This document shows positions 1-8,582 of a stretch of 64,000 nt of DNA, one piece after another. Made by a program: the position numbers and the translations under genes. This DNA comes from Pictodentalium vernedei (taxonomy: Eukaryota; Mollusca; Scaphopoda; Dentaliida; Dentaliidae). Each line of letters begins with the position of its first letter. Within the stretch, counting starts at the first letter, position 1. The DNA is taken from the NCBI GenBank assembly GCA_031216915.1, contig CM062294.1, forward strand, positions 158,923,455-158,987,454, in the 5' to 3' direction. The notes under the pieces were generated by a model. The model saw only the letters and a list, made by a program, of their open reading frames with translations, ran no database searches and was not told the DNA's origin.

Positions 1-167
1 TGGCTCTCTTATAGTTTAAATGGCGTTGTGGGATTGAGTATTGGCAATCTAGCACACCAACGTAAACTGCCGGGATTTCTAACCGCGTGCATACCCCCCT
101 CCGACTCCATTTGAGGCAATAGGAAAGCTAGTCCTGTGTGATCCAAGTGAAATAAAATAAGGTTAAC

Positions 168-242
168 CGGGTCGCAAGGGATTTGTATATTCCACATCGC
201 CCCTGCGCGCCTTCGGCGCGCCAAAACTTTTCCTTCATTCTT
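168..242 (-). repeat. Resident copy of the 76-bp structured element with GC hairpin (M1)
   Basis: Roughly 74 bases that align end to end with the reverse complement of the 2585-2660 insertion, with about eight differences noticed. The hairpin GCGCGCC-TTC-GGCGCGC at 205-221 has a 7-bp stem and a 3-base loop. Equivalent hairpins occur at 8157-8173 and 61808-61824 and in altered form elsewhere: the loop or an arm is changed in M3, M4, M5, M7, M8 and M9, and one arm is lost in M6 at about 29160. No target duplication was found around this copy. Confidence 0.6.
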
Positions 243-1189
243 CTGTCTGTACTCTTGATCAAGTATCCTCCTCGGTCATATGCGCTCTTTGAAACCCAAT
301 CCTAGAAATATGTACCGTATCTACCGTAAAGGTCGACTTTCTGTGACTGACTGGGTTCCCCACTTCGATTAATTACGCTGCCGAAATACAGGCAGGCGTT
401 CCGCCGAAGAGCACTATTACAAACAGCTTCCTTGTTGGTGGGGCGCTAGATATCCGCAGCTTGCGCAGGATCTGGGCTTTCATGGTCTCTTGACCTGAAC
501 TTGTTATTTTTATATACTTTTGTGATCAGAAACGGGCTGGGTGGATGCAATTATTGTGGTTTTTGAAAAGGAGGACGTATTCCCACAACCTTTACTGCTC
601 GTATCACAAGTCGAATCTTGGTCGAAACGGTTAGTAGAATTAGCAAGGTCGGGCATTGCCTTCAGACAAGCGTGTTGTCCGGAAGCTTTGTCTTTGACAG
701 TGACATTTCACGTGTTGGCATTCATAACTGTGGGAAGAAACATTCAAATGCTTGAATGGTGTTATTCTATGGTATTTAATTCCAAGACGTGCGGATTACA
801 CCATTAATTCAGATTCTAGATAAATATTCAATAATGACCTCAGATGTATTCGGGGTAACAGCTTACGGTAAACAATTTGATAGGGACATATTTAATAAGG
901 ACTGTAACCAAAATTGTTTGGAAATCTGAGACACTACAGGCTTTTCTGTGCCCTGAATGTTGGCGAGCAGCCATGATATGGGACTCAGGTCTTTGTAGAG
1001 AGATCGAGGTCGAGATCCTTGAAGGAAATGAGGAAAGACAGAGAAAAGGAATGCGAAATGGTTAATTATGGCGTCATGGAGATTTTGTTAAAGATTTTGC
1101 AAGAACGCCTAAAATGTCATACTCGCCTAAGAAGATTCACTGGGACTATGATGAAGTGAGAGTGGAGAATAAACGACATGTGGGTTTTT

Positions 1190-1506
1190 GATGGTACCAC
1201 TGAGAATATTATTGTTCTGAGCAGTAAAGTTATGAAGTGTAGGATACATAGCCAAGACTTTCTGATCTGAAAACAGAAATATATCGGCTCCTGCAAATGT
1301 GTTATTAACACTTCACGAGTGGGCGGAATATATTAGGATAAGTGGATGGCACCATTGAGAATATTACTGTTTTGAGCAGTAAAGTTATGAAGTGTGAAGT
1401 ATAGGATAGATAACCAAGACTTTCTGATCTGAGAACAGAAATATATCGGCACCTGCTAAAGGGTTATCAACACTTCACGAGTGGGGGGAATATATTAGGA
1501 TAAATG
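1190..1506. repeat. Diverged 155/162-bp tandem subrepeats inside the monomer (M1)
   Basis: Copy 1 (1190-1344) and copy 2 (1345-1506) share gatggYaccaYtgagaatatt, cagtaaagttatgaagtg, the ccaagactttctgatctgaR stretch and a cacttcacgagtg ending. Copy 2 has a few extra bases after gaagtg. All long monomers have both copies. In short monomers the 0.6-kb deletion ends inside copy 1, and in M2 and M11 a further 20 bases are missing. Confidence 0.8.
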
Positions 1507-1664
1507 TTTGCAAACATGGACTTCAAGATTATGCCTGTAACAACAGAATATTGTTGTACCAGAAATTAAAAGGGGTAAGATTAACAGATGAAAAATGTTA
1601 TCGAGCATTAATTATTTATTCATTATTCAACAACCTTCAGTATATAAAAACATTTCGTATAAAG

Positions 1665-1682
1665 CACAGTAGTATATCTTCC
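1665..1682. other. Junction of a 368-bp deletion (M1)
   Basis: The sequence agcacagtagt is followed directly by atatcttcccaag. In M10 these motifs are separated by about 370 bases (near 54951 and 55319). Two to three bases (agt/gta) could pair at the joint. The deletion is private to M1 and accounts for its shorter body. Confidence 0.85.
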
Positions 1683-2572
1683 CAAGACTCCTTCCTATAA
1701 CTCTCGTATGTTGCTATTGATGTTTGAATTGTGGTCTTCCTTGTAAGCAGATTATAAGTCATAAAAATGGATGGTCTTGTAGTGTTGACTATTTTTCTGT
1801 CTATGGATGCTGAAATGTGCCCTATAAAGATAAGAATTATCGTGTTATATTATAGTAAATGGTTATGGCGGAAATGGAACGATTTGAGATGGTGGGGGAT
1901 TTCAGCCATATTCACCACACTTACGCGTCTTTCGCACATGCACTTTGACACCGCCACCCCTCGCCGATCGCAGTCTGACACTACCTCTATATCTGCTAAA
2001 TATATTTGCGTTTTCCGTTGTAAAGCCGTAATGGTTTTGAGGGAAGAACCAAGGTACTTTTATGCAAACCTGAATAGTATCCCAAACCATTCTGAGATGA
2101 TGAAAAGCACTGCAAAAATTATAACATTTCATAATGAAGCGAAAATAAAGTTTCTATTTCTCGTCCAATTCAGTCAACTGAACAGGCCTCCCGTCGCACT
2201 CTTAAAATACATGAACACTCATAGACACTCTTGTTACGTTAAGTCACTAATCATTAGCTTAATCTGTCACTCATGAAATGCTCGAAAATGAAAATTTAGG
2301 CTGCGATCAATATCGTTAGAAGCACTGGTTATAACTCAAGCTTACGGACTCATTCCAAAGAACAAAGTTATTTTTAAAAAAACCCAAATATGCCCTATAA
2401 ATCCTTAAACTATCTGTAGTACATACCTAACATGGTGATATATTTGTCAACATTATCATGCTTCATCAATAAATCTCTCAGCATTTTCACCGATTGTACC
2501 ATGTCCATGCTTCTCTCTTTTCTTAAAAACATGAATTGAACGTCAAGCACTAGATCCTGGCCTGGAATGAAT

Positions 2573-2672
2573 TGTGGTGCGCACGATGAATGAAAGGTTT
2601 TAGCGCGCCGAAGGCGCGCAGGGACGATGTGGGATTTACAAATCCCTTGCGACCCGGTCATGTGGTGCGCAC
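2573..2672. mobile_element. 76-bp structured insertion with 12-bp target duplication (M1)
   Basis: The 76 bases at 2585-2660 are flanked by perfect copies of tgtggtgcgcac (2573-2584 and 2661-2672). Monomers without the insertion have that 12-mer once, so this is a true insertion with target-site duplication. It has no terminal inverted repeats and no poly(A). It contains the hairpin gcgcgccgaaggcgcgc, then a second stem gggattt-ac-aaatccc set inside weaker GGGACG/CGACCC pairing. Reverse-complemented, it matches the sequence around the GC hairpin at the start of every monomer. The family is not recognised. Confidence 0.85.
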
Positions 2673-3181
2673 AGAACTCCTGCAATATATATATATTCTC
2701 TGGTATTCTTTGATCTTTTGAAATGTTACACATATTTTCCTGTGCATAATTCGTATCTAATTGTCGGGCTTCGGGTTCCTATGATCGAATGTGCAATAAT
2801 TAGGGCTTCATTTAATAAAACTCACCATCTATCACACCACTTATTGTTTGAAGAAACAACTTGTGTTTGTTACTGATTAATTGCGCTAGCGGCACATACC
2901 ATAATTCAGTTTGTTTTGTTTTAAAAAAACGTTCTTAGCAAACACAAATGTTAGGTTGGGTCATTAATTATGTTCATTTGTAAACAACTGGTATATCCAC
3001 TTTGTCCCGGCCATTGTCATCAGTTTTCGTGTACTTAATCAATCTATTGTTAAATAAACAACTGGACTGGAATGAAAATTCAGTATCACTGTTAGTTGTT
3101 TAGATGAGAAAGTAGACACGTTTTGCAAGAGAAATGGATTCGACGAATGAAACTTAGTATTCCAACTTAATAAATGCAGAA

Positions 3182-3206
3182 TCAAATCAAATCAAATCAA
3201 ATCTTT
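3182..3206 (-). repeat. Pentanucleotide tail of the LINE and AATAAA signal (M1)
   Basis: The plus strand shows four TCAAA repeats followed by TCTTTATTC; on the element strand this is AATAAAGA followed by (TTTGA)4. A short tandem tail in place of poly(A) marks the 3' end of several non-LTR clades and fixes the element's orientation. M3 has two repeats at 15366-15375; the other copies have four. Confidence 0.8.
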
Positions 3207-4020
3207 ATTCACTCTCCTTGACCACATAAGCGGTATGAGAGGTATATATGTGTGTGTACATTAAAGTATATTGTATAGCAGTCAGTATAAATTGTTATAT
3301 ATTACTAAGTATAAATAGAAGTAGGATATGCCAAAATGCAGCAAGACTCATCCTCAGTATAAAACCCACTCCAAGAGAAATCGATAAAATATCAGAGTTT
3401 GTCCAGAAACTGAAACCTCTTCCAGTCTGAAACCACTGTTGCAGGATGTCGCAGAAGTCGACTCACTGCGTCGACTCCAGTGGCACGACCACGTCCGCGA
3501 GTAGCTATTCAGCATTTCACTTCTCGACATAGCATCGCTTGGTCACTAGACAACTGTGACATAGTACACTTTAGCCCCATCCGACGACATGGTGAGCCAC
3601 AAGACTGTAGAGACCCCCAATGTACCTCTACTCGATTTAAAATTCACCCTAAATTGATCATAACTTAGAGATACTTTATCTTTACCTATAATTTAACAAC
3701 TGTCAGATTTAAACGTTAGTTTGAAATGGAACACCCCTCGCTCAAACACCCTTGGGAGAAGAAAATTAGACGAAAACAAGGATGCTTTAAAGGGCACCAT
3801 GTTCAACATATCACGATAAGGTAGGTACGCAGGTACTATGTCTCATATACCCTATGTCCGCTGCAGACCGGGAAGAGAAAATTTGATATTTACAATTAAC
3901 GTGTGCCCTTAGATTTCTGACTGGGGTTGGGTGGGTTTTATACTGTGCATATCACCAAAATTAAGACTGAGATATCAACGAGGAAAAGACTGGTGGATTC
4001 GTGCATTTTATGTATTATGC

Positions 4021-5072
4021 TCATCTTGTCATAACATTAACAACTCTAATAAATTGGCATAATTTATGAAGGACTGTAATATTTCTACTTGAGAAGAGCT
4101 CTCTGTATTTAAAAGCCGAAGGACGTTTATGCGTAAAGGTGGGTAAGTACATTTTTCTTTCATCGTATAACCTTTCGCATTCCATAACGTAGTGATACTC
4201 GTCCCCAACCTTTCCCATTGGGCAAAGCTTACAAATGCGGTCTTGTCTTGGGATATTTTTCATCGACCTGTGTTAATCGGCAGGTGATGATTAAATGTGA
4301 TAAATTTAACAAGGGTAAAGACATCTGTTAATGGCAGACGGGATATATAAAATTTCATTTCTAAGTTGTGATCGAGTAACCTGTAATTATCGTACAATGT
4401 CGACCTGGTAACGCTTGACCACCACTCTTGACGGAACTGGTCAGTCAGGATATTCTTAACTTCAGCTACCAAAAATCTTGAGTTTCCACAGTTTTGAGAA
4501 TACCAAACGTGGGATAACCCGCATGTGTCTAGGATATTCTTAACATTTAGAAGCCACTGGCAGCAGTGTTTATTATTAGTCATTAACACATTTAAATAAT
4601 TGTAAAGGATAAGATTATTTTTTGTTTCGGGGCTATTTATTAATCTACACCAGTAACTAATAATTCGACATTTTATTTCAATCTGTATTGGAGTCGTCCC
4701 CAATTCACCGTAAATGAATATGTGTGGCGTACTTGGCTTTAATTTCAGAATGAATTTAAAAAATTTATGTTGGAACCTTTCTATTGATAGTATATTTTGA
4801 AACCCCCACACTTCACAGCCGTACAGCAAGATCGGTTGGATTATTTTATGAAAAAGGTCTAACTGAATATCAAACGGAAGAGAGAAGTGTCTTATTTTTC
4901 TGATCACAGAGTACATCGCCTTTGTAGCCCTTTCCACAAGGTCTTTCTTGTCCTTAAAGAAGGAACCGTTCCTGTTGATGACCACGCCTAAATACTTATA
5001 GTCATTGACTATGTCTAGTTGTTCGCCTTGTATTACGAACTGATGTGAAGGTCGCCTTCCGCCTATGACCAT
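4021..5072 (-). pseudogene. LINE RT thumb and zinc-knuckle region, frameshifted (M1)
   Basis: Downstream part of the LINE coding region. It begins with an ATG that overlaps the stop of the upstream frame (TAATG) and includes the YKYLGVV motif usual just after the RT palm. A single C is missing near 4260, where other copies read tttttccatcg. This splits it into 4260-5072 and 4021-4263. The second piece holds the CX2CX9HX4C knuckle (CKLC then H and C), which in this family follows the RT and probably helps bind nucleic acid. M10 lacks this lesion, so it is recent. Confidence 0.8.
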
Positions 5073-6925
5073 TACTTTGATTTCTTGGGGTTAATTACTA
5101 GTTTCCATTGGGAACAATAATCTGAAAACTTGTCCAAGGTTCGTTGCATATCAGAACTTGTCTCAGCTAAAAGTACGGTATCATCGGCATAGAGGAGAAT
5201 GAGCAATTTAATATAGACTGATGTTTCTTCTGCTATTTGGGTTTCTATATTGGAGAGACCTTTGGTGGTATTCGTGGATAGAAATGATTCTAAATCGCTA
5301 AGATATATAGAGAAAAGTAAGGGTGATAAATTTTCCCCTTGCCTAACGCCCGTCGTGGGGTAAAAATTCTCAGATAGTTCGTTTTCAACTTTTACTTTGG
5401 ATTTAATTCCTTTATACATGTTTATTATAGTCCTCATGATTTTCCCGTCGATCCCCGATGCCAATAGTTTTTTCCATAGACCTACCCGCCAAATGGGGTC
5501 AAATGCTTGTTTAAAATCGATGAATGTACAATACAGTTTTTTTCCGAGAAGTTTTGTTATTTCTGAGATAAAGTATAAGGACATAATATTGTCTAGGGTA
5601 GAGTAGCCTTTCCTAAATCCAGTCTGTGTTTCACCAAGCAAATTGTTTAGTTCAACGTAATCGTTTAGCCGTTTATTCAGAGTTTTTGTAAAAAGTTTAC
5701 CAAGACAGCTGAGGACTGTAATAGGCCTGTAGTTTTCAGGTTGTAAAGGATCCCCCTTGTTTTTGTATACTGGAGACACAATGCCAGTCAGCCACACATC
5801 AGGAATAACTCCAGTTTCCAAAATAATATTAAAGAAAAGTTCATAAATGGGCAGCATGAGGTTAGCAGTGGCCTTAATATGTTCATTTAATATATGATCA
5901 CAGCCACCGGATTTATTTGTCGTGAGACTGTTTATTGCATTCAATATTTCAGTACTGGTTATTTTCATGTTCAGTGGGTGGTCAAGGTTTTCATCTGGGT
6001 TAACTGTGGGTTCTTCATCATCAGTGTAGCTGTTTTCTTGGGAGCTTTTAAGAAAGTTATATATATCATTAATTGCAACTTGAGGCTTAGATTTTTGATT
6101 AGTACAATTTAAGATATTCCAATAATCACGGGGGTTACTCGTCTGTAAAGTTTTTAGCTTATGTGAAATATTTTTATTATATTTCTTAACAGCAGATTTT
6201 ATACATTTTTTATATGTTTTACTTTTAATTTTCAGCATGGTCTTAGTATCAGTGTCCCTGTATAAAGCATGAGATCTCATGGCTTTTTGGTGTTCCCGTC
6301 TCCCTGTCTTACAAGTATCATCAAACCATGGTTTTCTATTTGTGTTTACTTCCTTGTTTTTATTGTGCCCGAATGTCGGTTCTGCCGCAGACAAAAATAG
6401 ATCGCTGATTGAATTCGCAATTACATTTGCTTGAGTTTGACTAAACTGGTTCGTGTCGCGTCCAGCAGCTGCTACAATTTTGTGCAATTCATCAACCAAT
6501 CCCTGGTCGATGTTTTGCACAAAGTCGTTCGCCTTGGGCGCTAACCATAATTTGGGAGTGGTCTTTTTTATGCTTTTTGTATTGGGATCACAATTTCCAC
6601 CGAGCCTTTCCCCCGTATTATTATCAGCTGATTGGGGTTTTTTGATTATGATTTCTATGGGGTTATGTACATCTGAAAATAAGTTTGAAAAATCGAGAAC
6701 GGAAAATTCATGTACAATGTCAAAAAAGTGTATTGTAGATATACAGTAGTCGACCACGCTGGACCCCTTACATGTTAAGTGACCAATACCTTTATCTTTC
6801 CTTATTCTCCCGTTATTAATATAAAGATTACAAGATTTGCACAGCTCGATAAGACGTCGACCAAAGTTGTTGATGCCTTTATCCTGTGATTTTCGGGGTG
6901 GGATAATTCTAAATTCTGGGGGCAC
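5072..6925 (-). CDS. LINE ORF2 fragment: endonuclease tail plus reverse transcriptase (M1)
   Basis: An open frame of 617 codons, of the kind that would reverse-transcribe element RNA at a nicked chromosomal site. Residues 1-90 resemble the end of an APE-type endonuclease (SVVDY near 59, SDVH at 84-87); the catalytic N-terminal part is missing. The RT core follows: motif A FIDFKQAFD at about 468-476, RQG of motif B at about 528-530, YADD of motif C at about 579-582, and motif D before the stop. The start given is a GTG at the truncated edge. The first in-frame ATG is codon 216, so no natural start survives. Against the M3 copy it differs at a handful of residues, such as H for Y near residue 212. 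Confidence 0.8.
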   Translation of the reverse strand: MPPEFRIIPPRKSQDKGINNFGRRLIELCKSCNLYINNGRIRKDKGIGHLTCKGSSVVDYCISTIHFFDIVHEFSVLDFSNLFSDVHNPIEIIIKKPQSADNNTGERLGGNCDPNTKSIKKTTPKLWLAPKANDFVQNIDQGLVDELHKIVAAAGRDTNQFSQTQANVIANSISDLFLSAAEPTFGHNKNKEVNTNRKPWFDDTCKTGRREHQKAMRSHALYRDTDTKTMLKIKSKTYKKCIKSAVKKYNKNISHKLKTLQTSNPRDYWNILNCTNQKSKPQVAINDIYNFLKSSQENSYTDDEEPTVNPDENLDHPLNMKITSTEILNAINSLTTNKSGGCDHILNEHIKATANLMLPIYELFFNIILETGVIPDVWLTGIVSPVYKNKGDPLQPENYRPITVLSCLGKLFTKTLNKRLNDYVELNNLLGETQTGFRKGYSTLDNIMSLYFISEITKLLGKKLYCTFIDFKQAFDPIWRVGLWKKLLASGIDGKIMRTIINMYKGIKSKVKVENELSENFYPTTGVRQGENLSPLLFSIYLSDLESFLSTNTTKGLSNIETQIAEETSVYIKLLILLYADDTVLLAETSSDMQRTLDKFSDYCSQWKLVINPKKSK

Positions 6926-7601
6926 ACGAACGCCTTCATTGATACAAGCGCAGTTTGGGAATGCAACACCCGAAACTGCGTGAAAGAACTCAATTCGTCA
7001 AAATCATGTTTCCATATTTTGTTACACAGGCATGGGAAATACTTGGTCGGATTTTATTTAATCGATTTGATATGCGCTTCTGGTAAGACAGTGAGAATCA
7101 ACCCACCATATTCATATGACTTGAGAACTGACAGTCGGGAAGTTTAATTTATTGTTTATTGTGTTTTGACGTCACATTGAACACCCTTGGTAATATCGGA
7201 CGATTATATGCTGAAACTAAGATTTTCATGCAGGCAACCATTTTAACGTCTGTGTGTCTCCATTTTATCAACGCACGCATCTGGGCCTTCATATTCGCGG
7301 AACAACGTATAACTGCATGCTTATTCGAGAATTTAATTACCAAATGAGGCGCCTACGCCGTCTGAACTGTTGGTTTAACGCTTAGCTCTACTGAACTCCG
7401 TCGGGAAAAGGAAATTTAACGAACCGAAGCTTGTTAGTGTCTGTCTTGCAACACTCTTATAAAGCGGAGGAAGAACTGGTGCAACCTACCTTTCTGCAAC
7501 ATAGACAAGAAACCACCAACTAGTCAAGGATTGAAACAAGCTTGTCTGGCTGGGGACGAGTGTACATTTTATATAAATAAACATTTGAATACAGATTTAA
7601 C

Positions 7602-7617
7602 AGCCCTTTTAAGGGCT
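7602..7617 (+). other. Conserved stem-loop AGCCCTTTTAAGGGCT (M1)
   Basis: Six-base stem (AGCCCT/AGGGCT) with loop TTTA, preceded by gatttaac and an AATAAA-like stretch. It is repeated at the same place in the monomers (19790-19805, 36834-36849 and 52910-52925 are perfect; M2 has a mismatched version). It fits the stem and loop pattern of the metazoan histone mRNA 3' stem-loop except for the outermost pair. The expected ACCCA flank and any histone reading frame are absent, so no function is assigned. Confidence 0.4.
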
Positions 7618-7879
7618 TGAGGGTGTGTGTCTGTGAGAGGGTGTCTTTGGGGGGGGGGTCATTTGAAATTCCCGAAGGATAACCAGATACCTCACAATCA
7701 CATACGGCATCCTATCTCCCAGAAGGCTTGATGGGTGACTCCCGGTTTTTCAAAACTAAATTATTGGAGCTTTCTCCACTCCTTTTTTGTAACCGCTATA
7801 GTCATATACCGGGGCCGCTACCAAACCGGCGTTGCTGTTTGGTTTCATTTCTCTTCTTCCCTCAAATTTGCCATCGCAC

Positions 7880-7980
7880 AACATTACATTCTGGCTCGGC
7901 GCCATGGTGGGACTCAAACCTCTACCATCGCCGGCCTGGAACCGAATAGAGCTGGCTCTCTTATAGTTTTAATGGCGTTG
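7880..7980 (-). other. tRNA-like B-box motif near the monomer end (M1), very tentative
   Basis: Read on the minus strand, the sequence around 7910-7925 gives GGTTTGAGTCC, one base off the RNA polymerase III B-box consensus. It is preceded by ccaggccggcgatggtaga and followed by caccatggtggc. I could not find a convincing A-box at the right distance, nor T-arm pairing. It may be a decayed tRNA-derived SINE head or chance. The motif recurs in the other complete monomers. Confidence 0.2.
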
Positions 7981-8561
7981 TGGGATTGAGTATTGACAAT
8001 CTAACACTCCAACGTAAACTGCCGGGATTTCTAACCGCGTGCATACCCCCCTCCGACTCCATTTGAGGCAATAGGAAAGATAGTCCTGTGTGATCCAAGT
8101 GAAATAAAATAAGGTTAACCGGGTGGCAAGGGATTTGTATATCCCACATCGCCCCTGCGCGCCTTCGGCGCGCCAAAACTTTTCATTCATTCTTCTGTCT
8201 GTACTCTTGATCAAGTATCCTCCTCGGTGATATGCGCTCTTTGAAACCCAATCCTAGAAATATGTACCTTATCTACCGTAAAGGTCGACTTTCTGTGACT
8301 GACTGGGTTCCCCACTTCGATTAATTACGCTGCCGAAATACAGGCAGGCGTTCCGCCGAAGAGCACTATTAGAAACAGCTTCCTTGTTGGTGGGGCGCCA
8401 GATATCCACAGCGTGCGCAGGATCTGGGCTTTCATGGTCTCTTGACCTGAACTTGTAATTTTTATATACTTTTGTGATCAGAAACAGGCTTGGTGGATGC
8501 AATTATTGTGCTTTTTGAAAAGGAGGACGTATTCCCACAACCTTTAATGCTCGAATCACAA

Positions 8562-8582
8562 GTCGAATCTTGTAAAGTTATG
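8562..8582. other. Short-type junction: deletion of about 0.6 kb (M2; also M4, M7, M8, M11)
   Basis: cgaatcttg joins taaagttatg at about 8572. In the long M1 the same motifs are about 600 bases apart (620 and 1224). The identical joint occurs at about 20765, 37810, 41701 and 62223, so one deletion founded the whole short class. It removed the segment equivalent to M1 621-1224, in which I see no gene. Confidence 0.85.

Larger units (their letters stand above)
3182..6928 (-). mobile_element. 5'-truncated non-LTR retrotransposon (LINE), copy in M1
   Basis: The boundaries come from comparison with LINE-less monomers. The empty site reads aatgcagaacgccttc; here gcagaa is followed by four TCAAA repeats on the left, and cacacg precedes aacgcc on the right. 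On the element strand it runs from a truncated endonuclease end, through reverse transcriptase and zinc knuckle, to a 3' untranslated part of about 840 bp, an AATAAA signal and a (TTTGA)n tail. The shared GAA at the junctions is a 3-bp target duplication or microhomology. 5' truncation is the usual outcome of target-primed reverse transcription. The clade (Jockey/CR1/I-like) is not decidable by eye. Confidence 0.9.
1..7952. repeat. Monomer M1, long body with LINE
   Basis: Tandem array unit. The non-LINE body is about 4.2 kb, shortened by a 368-bp deletion at about 1673 that joins agcacagtagt directly to atatcttcccaag. It carries the 76-bp insertion at 2585-2660 and a LINE at 3182-6928. The body also has the GC hairpin (205-221), the 155-bp subrepeats (1190-1506), the AGCCCTTTTAAGGGCT stem-loop (7602-7617) and a run of ten G (7649-7658). 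I see no recognisable host gene in the body; short open frames on both strands look incidental. Confidence 0.9.

Noticed and set aside
205-235. GC hairpin followed by a T-containing stretch, resembling a Rho-independent terminator
   Set aside because: The genome is eukaryotic, the stretch after the hairpin is not a pure T run, and the hairpin belongs to the 76-bp repeat family.
2585-2660. Hammerhead ribozyme in the 76-bp insertion (gatgaatgaaa resembles part of the core)
   Set aside because: The required CUGANGA core is not present (reads acgatga) and the three-stem arrangement cannot be formed.
2410-2733. Minus-strand frame of 107 codons in M1 (and 56057-56380 in M10)
   Set aside because: Its extra length comes only from the 76-bp insertion running in frame. 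Other monomers have a shorter or differently framed version, so it is a by-product of the insertion.
5397-6749. Plus-strand frames of 69, 72 and 98 codons opposite the LINE
   Set aside because: They are antisense shadows of the reverse transcriptase and recur only because the LINE recurs.
7167-7174. TGACGTCA, a full cAMP-response-type palindrome (also 11035-11042)
   Set aside because: It is intact only in M1 and M2 of the monomers checked; others have TGACGTAA or TGACGGCA. No gene lies downstream, so it is probably chance.
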